This document shows, piece by piece, positions 1 through 7,903 of a stretch of DNA of 64,000 nucleotides. Source of the DNA: an uncultured Roseburia sp. (GTDB lineage Bacteria > Bacillota > Clostridia > Lachnospirales > Lachnospiraceae); the NCBI GenBank assembly GCA_947564465.1, contig CANOCV010000005.1:1-64000 (forward strand), given 5' to 3'. The first letter of the stretch is position 1. Every line of letters begins with the position of its first letter. The notes under the pieces were generated by a model that was not told where the DNA came from, searched no databases, and was given only the letters and a program-made list of their open reading frames with translations. The position numbers and the translations under genes are program-made.

Positions 1-739
1 TCAAAAAAGCTCTGTTACAGATCAAATAACTTCCTATATTTCTTATTGACTTTACTTCTTTGCCGGCCTGCCTGTCAAAAATACGATTATATTTTATAAG
101 ATATCTTTTCCCCGATATATTATAATCGTATTTTTCCTCTCCAATTGCCTTTACCTTCGGTATTGCTATCTTTTTCCCTGTATATACGGCAGTTGCCTTC
201 TTTAATGTTAAATATGGCTTCAACTCCTCCACCGTTCCCATTGCATGAAACCGTATCTCTTCTGTCTCCCGCTCAAACTGCTCCTTTGCCGCAACTACTT
301 TTACATAATACGTACCCGGCTCTAGCAATTCTTCCTCTCCTATCCAATGGCCAATCGTGTCGTATAACAATAATCCCGTATCATGCATTCCATACTCCGT
401 ATAAGAAAATCCCCAGCTTTTACCGCGGAGCGGCCATCCTATCATCATTTGTCCTTTGTCGTTTAAAAGCCTTACTTCTCCTTTCGCATCCGAATTTACA
501 TTAAAAATAAAATCCGCCATTTTTTTTACAGAAATCTTGTAATACCTTGTATTACTTTGTGCTGTAAACACATCATCATACAGCTTCATATTTTCCAATT
601 CGATGGCCGTCTCCATTGTCGTATTTAATGGTCGATTCTCTGTTGTTTGAGTTTGCGGCTCCACCGCAGCTGCTCCCTGTGAAAACGATGTTGCTGTAAT
701 ACACAGTGCGCACAACACTCCAAAAACTCTTTTCTTCAT
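1..739 (-). CDS. Exported protein of unknown function, C-terminus outside window
   Basis: The gene starts at ATG 739 behind a clear GGGAGG ribosome binding site and stays open to base 1, so at least 246 residues are encoded and the end is missing. Residues 1-25 are a Sec signal peptide (MKKR, hydrophobic core, AAA cleavage region). The rest is a soluble beta-rich region, possibly PPC-like, with an Ig-like segment (YTGKKIAIPK, then DYNISGKRYLIKY) near the window edge. It follows the RHS gene by 29 bp on the same strand and probably shares its transcript. Because it has its own signal peptide it would leave the cytosol, so it is not an obvious cytosolic immunity protein for the RHS product. Function not recognised. 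Confidence 0.7.
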   Translation of the reverse strand, partial: MKKRVFGVLCALCITATSFSQGAAAVEPQTQTTENRPLNTTMETAIELENMKLYDDVFTAQSNTRYYKISVKKMADFIFNVNSDAKGEVRLLNDKGQMMIGWPLRGKSWGFSYTEYGMHDTGLLLYDTIGHWIGEEELLEPGTYYVKVVAAKEQFERETEEIRFHAMGTVEELKPYLTLKKATAVYTGKKIAIPKVKAIGEEKYDYNISGKRYLIKYNRIFDRQAGKEVKSIRNIGSYLICNRAFL

Positions 740-768
740 GTCGTTTACCTCCCTCACAATCTGCATTC

Positions 769-3700
769 CTATTGATAATCTCCCGGCTCAAGTTCACGGC
801 TTCCCAATCCGTTATTTGCTCCCGTTTTCTTATAAAAAAATAAGTAACAGCTATCTTTTGAATTCGCATCGCATGAACTGCACGTATAACGATGAAATAT
901 TCTCCTTGTCCAACCCTGCGTGTTTTTCACATCATAAACATGGTCAACCCATGACGCATTTGGACATACCAAACTCCTCAAATTCAATACATCTGTCGTA
1001 TTTGGACCGGATGTCCCTGACAATGTTTTATTTCCAGAATACATAATACGCCCATTCTTATAAAACTGTACCAATCGGGTCGCCGACTGCTCTGCAACTT
1101 CTTTTCTGGCTAATGCAGATGGTTTTCCCTTCTCCCCCAGCTCACTGTGAAGCGTATTATACTTACCCGGTTTAGCAAAATAATAAAGCTCCAAATAAGT
1201 AATTGGCACCTTCTGATTTAGTGCTGTAATCAAATCATCCACATCTATAAAATAATCCGAAAAGCTCCTAAGCACGCTCTCAGAATCATCTACAATCGCC
1301 ACATGCGCCCATAAGTCCGCAGCCAAATGCAGTGCCAACCCAAGAATCAAATAACTGTATAAATTTCTTGTCATACTTTTTCCTGTTACAGATTCATAAC
1401 GGCCGGATAAATGGATTAACGTATCAAAATTCATCTGCTGGAACATTTCATTATCGTTTCTTAATGCCAGGTTTGTAATCTGATAACCCTTTTGAAATTG
1501 TAAAGCTAATCCCATTAAATACGCCAAATAGCTAGGATACGCCCCTCTTCCATGATATGGCGTCCCATATCGGTTTAACTTTATTCCTGTCGTAAGATTC
1601 ACTTTACTTTGGTCGCAATATCCTTTCAAATTGCTCAAATTCATTCGCTTTTTACTCTGCTCCGATAAAAGCAATTTATATTCCGTACCTTTTTTGTAGT
1701 GAAAATAAGTATCCGCCCATCCTGCTGTATAATTTACACATTCCTTCATAGACTCATTAGTATATCCATTTCCGGCCAATGCAGCCGCTGATATTTTCTT
1801 GTGTCTATCTGTTCCCCAATGTCCACTCCTGTCAATCTTATTCACCGGATCCTGCGTACAATAGATATAACGATTCAAGGTCACTGCATCCGTTCTGTCT
1901 CCCGTCACGGTGTCCTCCGTCAAAAAAGCTCCCTGCTCCGGCGCATAAAATCTTGCCTCCAGATATACAAGCCCTGTCACATTGTCATAGAACGCACCCG
2001 TATATCCATGCGCAAACTCTGTATTATTCTTCGTGTCTTCTATACTTCCGAATGCACTATACTCCTTTTTGCCGGTCACATTTCCTTCCCCATCTGCAAG
2101 TACCGCTACATCACCGCGGCTATTCTCCTCCAGATAGTAGGTCATGTTCTCTCCCTCCTCGGAGGCCTTCACATTCTCACCCAGGTCTGTATAATAATAA
2201 GTATTCGTCTCTCCAAGCTTTGCCACAAGCGTATCGTTGGCCCATACAAACTGCTCCTGCTCTCCGTCCACGCTCCTTGAAATCAGCTTGTCATTCGTAT
2301 CATATTCATAGCATACCGTATGCTCTGCGGTATCTACCTGAACAAGCCGGTTCCTCACGTCATATGTATAGGCAACGCCGCCAAGCCTGATGAGATTTCC
2401 GTTTGCATCATATTCCGCCGCACCTTCTTCTGACGCTTCCAGATGATTGCCGGACTCATAAGCATTTTCCAGCTCTGTTACACCATCCTTGCTGATTTCA
2501 AGCAGATTGCTGGCATCATCATACATATACTCTATGGTTGTTTCCGTACCGTCTTTCTCGCATGTCTCGCTTTCAAGTCTTCCCATTCCGTCATAGCTGT
2601 ACTCCGTCTTTATGTCAGACAGATTGTCTGTCTTCTTCTTCATCTGCCCGTCCACGGAATACTCATAGCTGATATCCAGCTGCTTTTCACCGGCCTTCAC
2701 AGATGCGACAACCTCGGAAGGAAGACCGTTTTCATAGTAGCCGTACTCTGCCACAATGCCGTTTCCGTAAGCCTCCTTTTCGACATTTCCGTTTTCATCA
2801 TAAGAGATATCCGCAATCTTATCTCCGTCCCCATTCTCTATTCCTGTAAGTTTTCCGTCTTCCCCATAACGATACACAGTTGTTCCCACCGGCACATTCT
2901 TTTTGTCGGTCACAGAAATCCCCGTAATGTTTTCGTCCTCATCATATTCATATGTAATGGTATTTCCGTTCGGGTCCTTCTCCTCTGTCAGCATACCATT
3001 CTCATCATAGGTATAGTAAGTACTCGCATCACCCTCTTTGATTTCCGTCAACATACCGTATGAACCGTCTTCCTCTGACTCCTGCACATACTCCCGAACT
3101 TCATTCGGCGTATCCGTATCATTATCCGCATAAAAAATTCTTTCTGATTCCCGGAATAAATTTTCCCGATATGTATATTCATACCGGCTGCCGTCCTTGC
3201 CCGTCTTCTCCGTTAAAAGCCCTTCCTCATTATATTTATATGTAATCGTATTGCCGTTAGAATCGCCTTCCTTTACAAGCTGTCCGTTCTCATACTCATA
3301 CGACGCAACATTGTACTCCGTATCTGCTCCCGCAACCACATCGTCTAAGCCGAGGATCGTCAACGGATCCGTCAAACCGGTGTACTGGCGAACCATATTT
3401 CCGTCCTCGTCATAGTAATACTGCGCAATCGTCAGAATACTTCCGTCCGCATCATACTCAGTCATTTTGACCATCCTGCTTCCGTCATACTCGTAATCCG
3501 TTGTAACGAATGTCTCCGCTTCCCCGATTGCGTTTACATTTTTGGCATAAGAAATCAGATTCCCGTTTTCATTGTAGGTATACTTTTCTATTTGATAGGA
3601 GACGCTGCCATCCTCGTTTAGCGCCTGCGGCACGCGGCTCATTACCATTCGCCCATCCCCGTCGTATTCATAAGATATGGTATGCAGCCGATCTTCCTCA

Positions 3701-4188
3701 GTTCCCAGATACGGGGAAATCTGCTTTATAAGATTTCCTTCTGTATCATACATATTTACTTCTACCTGACCGTCCTTTGATACCCTCCTTGTCAGATTAT
3801 CATCCTTGTCGTATTCCTCAATCACCGTTCCGTCCGCCGTCTCATCCGTTGTGACAAGCACGCTGTGAAACTCGTTTTCCGGAATCTCCTGCGTTATAAT
3901 CTTCTCAATATAAGATTCTCCCTCAAGCGACCCGTTAGAATAATACGTCGTCGAGCTATGATTCTCATCATTATACTCGGATGTTACATACACATTGCCG
4001 ATTCTAACCAGAAGATTCCTTCCCTTCTTATCCGTCTCAAGAACCTCATAGTCCATCTCATCATCATCCGCGCCCTGCTTAGAGTCTTGAAAAATACCGA
4101 CGGGCTCCATAGCACATACCGGCTGTGCTACTGAAGTAACCGTCACTGCCACCGCGCACAATAAACTGTATAATCTTTTGTTTTTCAA
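769..4188 (-). CDS. Exported RHS/YD-repeat protein with helical metal-site-like C-terminal domain
   Basis: About 1139 aa. I place the start at TTG 4188: GGAGGG lies 6 bases upstream and the next residues (KNKRLYSLLCAVAV) are a signal peptide; the longer ATG at 4251 would put a terminator hairpin inside the gene. Residues about 100-730 are YD repeats (YDANGNLI, YEYDGDGRM types). About 715-786 is the RHS-associated core (GLVYLEARFYAPE, then LNRYIYCTQDPVNKIDRSGH), which normally precedes a variable effector. The C-terminal 350 residues begin DRHKKISAAAL and contain HLAADLWAH near 954-962, an HxxxDxxxH arrangement seen in zinc phospholipase C, P1-nuclease and DUF6765-like folds. The enzyme assignment is inference. 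It may be a secreted or surface effector; no immunity gene is evident next to it. Confidence 0.85.
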   Translation of the reverse strand: MKNKRLYSLLCAVAVTVTSVAQPVCAMEPVGIFQDSKQGADDDEMDYEVLETDKKGRNLLVRIGNVYVTSEYNDENHSSTTYYSNGSLEGESYIEKIITQEIPENEFHSVLVTTDETADGTVIEEYDKDDNLTRRVSKDGQVEVNMYDTEGNLIKQISPYLGTEEDRLHTISYEYDGDGRMVMSRVPQALNEDGSVSYQIEKYTYNENGNLISYAKNVNAIGEAETFVTTDYEYDGSRMVKMTEYDADGSILTIAQYYYDEDGNMVRQYTGLTDPLTILGLDDVVAGADTEYNVASYEYENGQLVKEGDSNGNTITYKYNEEGLLTEKTGKDGSRYEYTYRENLFRESERIFYADNDTDTPNEVREYVQESEEDGSYGMLTEIKEGDASTYYTYDENGMLTEEKDPNGNTITYEYDEDENITGISVTDKKNVPVGTTVYRYGEDGKLTGIENGDGDKIADISYDENGNVEKEAYGNGIVAEYGYYENGLPSEVVASVKAGEKQLDISYEYSVDGQMKKKTDNLSDIKTEYSYDGMGRLESETCEKDGTETTIEYMYDDASNLLEISKDGVTELENAYESGNHLEASEEGAAEYDANGNLIRLGGVAYTYDVRNRLVQVDTAEHTVCYEYDTNDKLISRSVDGEQEQFVWANDTLVAKLGETNTYYYTDLGENVKASEEGENMTYYLEENSRGDVAVLADGEGNVTGKKEYSAFGSIEDTKNNTEFAHGYTGAFYDNVTGLVYLEARFYAPEQGAFLTEDTVTGDRTDAVTLNRYIYCTQDPVNKIDRSGHWGTDRHKKISAAALAGNGYTNESMKECVNYTAGWADTYFHYKKGTEYKLLLSEQSKKRMNLSNLKGYCDQSKVNLTTGIKLNRYGTPYHGRGAYPSYLAYLMGLALQFQKGYQITNLALRNDNEMFQQMNFDTLIHLSGRYESVTGKSMTRNLYSYLILGLALHLAADLWAHVAIVDDSESVLRSFSDYFIDVDDLITALNQKVPITYLELYYFAKPGKYNTLHSELGEKGKPSALARKEVAEQSATRLVQFYKNGRIMYSGNKTLSGTSGPNTTDVLNLRSLVCPNASWVDHVYDVKNTQGWTRRIFHRYTCSSCDANSKDSCYLFFYKKTGANNGLGSRELEPGDYQ

Positions 4189-4210
4189 AATAATCCCTCC
4201 TTTTCCGAAC

Positions 4211-4239
4211 AAAAAAACCGACTGCCCACGCAATCGGTT
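4211..4239 (-). terminator. Intrinsic terminator directly before the RHS gene start
   Basis: A 10-bp stem (AACCGATTGC pairing with GCAGTCGGTT, one G-U) with a 4-nt loop is followed by a run of seven T on the minus strand. Its tail ends about 10 bases before the GGAGGG of the RHS gene and lies downstream of a TATAAT promoter. It either ends hisS-aspS transcription or acts as an attenuator in the RHS leader, or both. Confidence 0.8.
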
Positions 4240-4315
4240 TTCGATGTTCAATATTAAAATTTCCGGTACTAATATAAAGCTATCTATTTTTCATCTCTCA
4301 CCCATTACACCTCTA

Positions 4316-4343
4316 ATTATAGCATTATTTTCCAATACATCAA
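4316..4343 (-). promoter_or_regulatory. Sigma-A promoter for the RHS gene
   Basis: TTGATG (4338-4343), a 16-base spacer and TATAAT (4316-4321) on the minus strand. Transcription would start near 4309, giving a leader of about 120 nt that runs into the terminator at 4211-4239. The leader did not match any riboswitch class I could recognise. Confidence 0.6.
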
Positions 4344-4396
4344 GCTCTTTTCACCTATATTCTTTAAGATTCTCTTTTTTATCTTTTAACTTATTC

Positions 4397-6157
4397 TTAA
4401 CCTTCCTCAGGCAGCTTGATCTCAATATGGACGTCCTCCAGCTGTTTTTTCTCCACGGCTGCCGGCGCCTGCATCATCACATCCATCGCGTTCTTATTCA
4501 TCGGGAACGGAATAATCTCACGAATGCTTTCTTCCCCGCAAATCAGCATGATCATACGATCTACTCCCGGCGCAATTCCCGCATGAGGCGGCGCGCCGTA
4601 GCAGAATGCATTGTACATTGCCGGGAACTTCGCCTTGACATCCTCCTCGCCAAGTCCGACAAGCTCAAACGCTTTTATCATAATCTCCGGATCATGATTC
4701 CGGACCGCGCCCGAAGAAAGCTCCACGCCGTTGCAGACAAGATCGTACTGGTAAGCCAAAATATCAAGCGGATCCTGCTCTAAAAGCACTTTCATGCCGC
4801 CCTGCGGCATAGAAAACGGATTATGGCAAAACTCCAGCTCGCCGGACTCTTCCCCGATCTCATACATCGGGAAATCCACAATCCAGCAGAACTCATAACA
4901 ATCCGCGCGCATATGCTTCTCACTTGCCGCGCCTAGAAGCTTGCGCAGCACGCCCGCGGTCTTCTGCGCCGTGAGCTTTTTGCCCGCGGTAAGCCCGATA
5001 AAATCGCCCGGCTTTAATCCAAGCGCCGCAATCACCTGCTCTTTTCTCTCTGCCAAAAACTTGGAAATGCCGCCGACAAACCCGCCGTTTTCATCTACTC
5101 TGAACCAGAACGCCTTATTTGCCGTTTGTACCTCGACCTCGACGCAAATCTTGTCAATCACCTTGCGCGATGCCGAAAAACCGTCCACCACAATCGCTTC
5201 CACCGTCTGATTCTCAAACGGTCCAAATCCACAGTCAGCCATTACCTCTGTCGCATCGCATAACTGTAAATCAATCCGAAGATCCGGCTTATCTGTTCCG
5301 TACTTCTCCAACGCCTCTAAATACGGTATTCTCATAAACGGCGTCTTGGAGGCCGTCCGATACACACCGTACTTTTCAAACACAGGCGGAAGAACCTCCT
5401 CGATAATCGTAAACACATCCTCCTGGGAGGCGAACGCCATCTCCATATCCAGCTGATAAAATTCTCCCGGCGAACGGTCTGCCCTCGCATCCTCGTCACG
5501 GAAACAAGGCGCAATCTGGAAATAACGGTCAAAGCCGGAAGCCATTAAAATCTGCTTAAACTGCTGCGGCGCCTGCGGCAGGGCATAAAACTTGCCCGGA
5601 TGATTTCTCGACGGAACCAGGTAATCTCTCGCCCCCTCCGGGGAGGAACAAGTCAAAATCGGCGTTGTGATCTCCAAAAAATCCAGCTCGTTCATTCTCT
5701 GTCTTAATTCGGCAACAATCTTGCTTCTCAATACAATCTTATCTTTCACCGACGGATTGCGCAGATCCAGATAACGGTATTTAAGTCTGGCATTCTCGTC
5801 CGCTTCTCTTGACTGATGAATCTCAAACGGCAGCGCATTATAAGAGCACTTGCCTAACACTTCGATCTTCTCCGGTACGACCTCAATATCTCCGGTCGCA
5901 AGCTCCGCATTTTTGCTGGAACGCTCTCTCACTACGCCCGTGACAGACAGTGTAGATTCATTATTCACGCCGCCAATCATCTGCATCATCTCTTCCGTCT
6001 CTATCACAATCTGGGTTGTCCCATAAAAATCTCTCAAAATCAGAAATCCCAGATTCTTACTGACCTTTCTGATATTTTCATACCATCCCACCAGGACGAC
6101 GTTCTCTCCGATATTGGAGCTTCTCAATTCGTTACATGTATGAGTTCTTGACTGCAT
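4397..6157 (-). CDS. aspS: Aspartyl-tRNA synthetase
   Basis: A class II aminoacyl-tRNA synthetase of about 586 aa that charges tRNA-Asp. Visible in order: an N-terminal OB-fold anticodon-binding domain (1-110), the class II core with motif 2 (FRDEDARADR, with SPGEFYQLDMEM), a bacterial-type GAD insertion between about 300 and 415, and motif 3 (GIAPGVDRMIML). The length is normal for bacterial AspRS. Two adjacent starts are possible, GTG 6160 and ATG 6157; the ATG has the better spacing to GAGGAAG and is used here. It lies 39 bp after hisS on the same strand, the common Firmicute hisS-aspS pair, and is probably cotranscribed from the promoter at 7566-7594. Confidence 0.97.
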   Translation of the reverse strand: MQSRTHTCNELRSSNIGENVVLVGWYENIRKVSKNLGFLILRDFYGTTQIVIETEEMMQMIGGVNNESTLSVTGVVRERSSKNAELATGDIEVVPEKIEVLGKCSYNALPFEIHQSREADENARLKYRYLDLRNPSVKDKIVLRSKIVAELRQRMNELDFLEITTPILTCSSPEGARDYLVPSRNHPGKFYALPQAPQQFKQILMASGFDRYFQIAPCFRDEDARADRSPGEFYQLDMEMAFASQEDVFTIIEEVLPPVFEKYGVYRTASKTPFMRIPYLEALEKYGTDKPDLRIDLQLCDATEVMADCGFGPFENQTVEAIVVDGFSASRKVIDKICVEVEVQTANKAFWFRVDENGGFVGGISKFLAERKEQVIAALGLKPGDFIGLTAGKKLTAQKTAGVLRKLLGAASEKHMRADCYEFCWIVDFPMYEIGEESGELEFCHNPFSMPQGGMKVLLEQDPLDILAYQYDLVCNGVELSSGAVRNHDPEIMIKAFELVGLGEEDVKAKFPAMYNAFCYGAPPHAGIAPGVDRMIMLICGEESIREIIPFPMNKNAMDVMMQAPAAVEKKQLEDVHIEIKLPEEG

Positions 6158-6196
6158 CACTTTTCTTCCTCTATTCTTCCTTTTTCTATTCTTACA

Positions 6197-7453
6197 TTAG
6201 CGGTTAAAAAATTCCTCAAACTCTTCATAGCCTTCCGCCGAAAGCTTCTCTTTCTGGAACTTTTTATTTTTGTTCATCCGCGTCACAAGAACCTGTTTTC
6301 CCGCTTTCCGCTCCTCTCCCGCCTTCTGAATTACCTCGCACAATTTATCCGCCGGATAATTCTTCTCAATCAGATAAGCAATTTTTTTCGGCTGAGTCGG
6401 CACCTTAAAGCCGCTCTCCAAAAGAAGCAGGATAATTCTCTCAAACCCGATCGAAAAACCGCAGGCCGGAACGTCATTTCCCGTAAAGTTGCCGATCATC
6501 TTATCATATCGGCCTCCCCCGCCGCAGCTTCCTCCAAACTCCGGCATTGCAATCTCAAATATAGTTCCCGTGTAATACCCCATACCGCGCACCAGCGTCG
6601 GATCGAATACCATCTTAAACTCAGCCGCCTTCGTCGCTTCCACACTCGTCACAATCTCAAGAAGGCTGCTCTTGACTTCCTCCTCCAGACAGCCTGCCGC
6701 ACTTAGCTTATCACAGAGCTTCTCAATCTTACTTTCCGTACTGCCGGTAAGCTCAAATAAATCCAGATATTTTTTCACGGACTCCTCCGAAAAACCTTCC
6801 TTTTGAAGCTCCTCGGCAACACCCTCCTGCCCGATTTTATCCATCTTATCAAGAATAATGCAGACCTTATCAAACGTCTCCTCCGAAAAACCGCTGTATT
6901 TTGCCATCGCTCTTAGAATCCGCCTCTCATTGATGCGGATTTCAAAGTTTTTAAATCCGATTTTGCCAAGGGTCGTCGTCGTCGCAAGAATCAGCTCTAT
7001 CTCCGCGAGATTGGAGGGTTCGCCCAAAATATCTATATCACACTGCATAAACTGACGGTATCTTCCGCGCTGCGGACGGTCCGCGCGCCACACATTTCCG
7101 ATCTGAAGCGCCTTAAACGGCGACGGCAGATTGTTGGAATTGTTAGAATAGAAACGCGCAAGCGGCACGGTCAAATCATAGCGCAGACCATTATCCACAA
7201 GATCCGCCTCGCATTCCGCCGTCTCCAGCTTTAATTTTTCTCCTCTTTTTAGAATTTTAAAAATTAATTTCTCATTTTCCCCGCCCTGCTTACTGCTCAA
7301 ATTCGAAATATTTTCCATACAAGGCGTTTCAATTGGGGTAAAGCCAAAGCTGCGGTACGTTTCCTTTATCACGTTCTGCACGTAATCGCGCACCTGCATT
7401 TCCTCCGGCAGAATATCCTTCATGCCTGTGACGGGCTTTTTTACGAATGCCAT
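6197..7453 (-). CDS. hisS: Histidyl-tRNA synthetase
   Basis: A class II synthetase of 418 aa that charges tRNA-His. It shows the N-terminal PVTGMKDILPEE segment, motif 2 (GNVWRADRPQRGRYRQF), the HisRS signature GMGYYTGTIFEIA and the glycine-rich SCGGGGRYD, then a C-terminal anticodon-binding domain. The start is placed at ATG 7453 (MAFVKKP), preceded by GGAGG at good spacing, rather than the upstream ATG at 7474. No T-box leader is visible. The 5' untranslated region of about 105 nt instead carries a small inverted repeat (7496-7524). Confidence 0.97.
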   Translation of the reverse strand: MAFVKKPVTGMKDILPEEMQVRDYVQNVIKETYRSFGFTPIETPCMENISNLSSKQGGENEKLIFKILKRGEKLKLETAECEADLVDNGLRYDLTVPLARFYSNNSNNLPSPFKALQIGNVWRADRPQRGRYRQFMQCDIDILGEPSNLAEIELILATTTTLGKIGFKNFEIRINERRILRAMAKYSGFSEETFDKVCIILDKMDKIGQEGVAEELQKEGFSEESVKKYLDLFELTGSTESKIEKLCDKLSAAGCLEEEVKSSLLEIVTSVEATKAAEFKMVFDPTLVRGMGYYTGTIFEIAMPEFGGSCGGGGRYDKMIGNFTGNDVPACGFSIGFERIILLLLESGFKVPTQPKKIAYLIEKNYPADKLCEVIQKAGEERKAGKQVLVTRMNKNKKFQKEKLSAEGYEEFEEFFNR

Positions 7454-7495
7454 GAAATTTCCTCCGTTTTTCATAAGTTTTCTATCTCTCTTTGT

Positions 7496-7524
7496 GTAAC
7501 AGTTCCGATAAGCCGCTCTGTTAC
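7496..7524. repeat. 29-bp hairpin repeat, copy A
   Basis: GTAACAG and CTGTTAC arms flank a 15-nt centre. A second copy at 21536-21564, in the same orientation, matches at 25 of 29 positions by eye. Copy A lies in the hisS leader; neither copy is followed by a T tract in the direction of the neighbouring genes. Probably a dispersed intergenic repeat of this genome. Confidence 0.6.
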
Positions 7525-7565
7525 CTCTTTATTCTATCCTGATCGCTGCGGATACCCTAAAGGTT

Positions 7566-7594
7566 ATTATATTTTTGTGTGACACAAAAGTCAA
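7566..7594 (-). promoter_or_regulatory. hisS-aspS promoter with a palindrome in the spacer
   Basis: TTGACT (7589-7594), exactly 17 bases, TATAAT (7566-7571). The spacer is almost filled by a perfect palindrome, TTTTGTG-TCA-CACAAAA on the gene strand (7573-7589), where a dimeric regulator would block or remodel polymerase. The regulator is unknown. Confidence 0.75.
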
Positions 7595-7805
7595 TAATAT
7601 CATCTCATTCTTTGCCTTTTCCATGCGATTTTTATTTCTTTGGAATATAGACGTAACTATCTTAATTTGGTTCCACTGACAAATCTGATTGCTTTTGTGT
7701 TTCCGGAGATACGCTTCCTGTCCGGTGTTTTGGACAGCCTTCATCTGCTCCCCTGCAGACGCACATAGTATCTTTTTAAATTATATCTGACTGTGACAGA
7801 AGTAT

Positions 7806-7852
7806 GGAACCGGTACACGATCGTTTGTGTCCCGGTTCCACGTTCTTTTTTT
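7806..7852. terminator. Strong hairpin between the 2097-aa gene and hisS
   Basis: GGAACCGG (7806-7813) pairs with CCGGTTCC (7832-7839), with an ACAC/GTGT extension inside. The T run (7846-7852) lies on the plus-strand side, so it looks like a plus-strand terminator although the upstream gene is on the minus strand. Between here and the hisS promoter (7595-7805) I see no convincing gene; a 71-aa ORF there has a poor start and runs through the promoter. Confidence 0.5.
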
Positions 7853-7903
7853 GCTATTTAATTGTCACAAATAACGCCAAAACTGCTTTGCCTGCCTTTT
7901 CTT

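Noticed and set aside
4189..4309. Known riboswitch (c-di-GMP, THF or similar) before the RHS gene
   Set aside because: No conserved core of these classes is visible; kept only as an unclassified leader with a terminator.
7454..7565. T-box riboswitch for hisS
   Set aside because: No T-box consensus or specifier loop could be found in the leader.
7529..7744. 71-aa minus-strand ORF upstream of hisS
   Set aside because: It runs straight through the hisS promoter, has a poorly spaced ribosome site and no recognisable domain.
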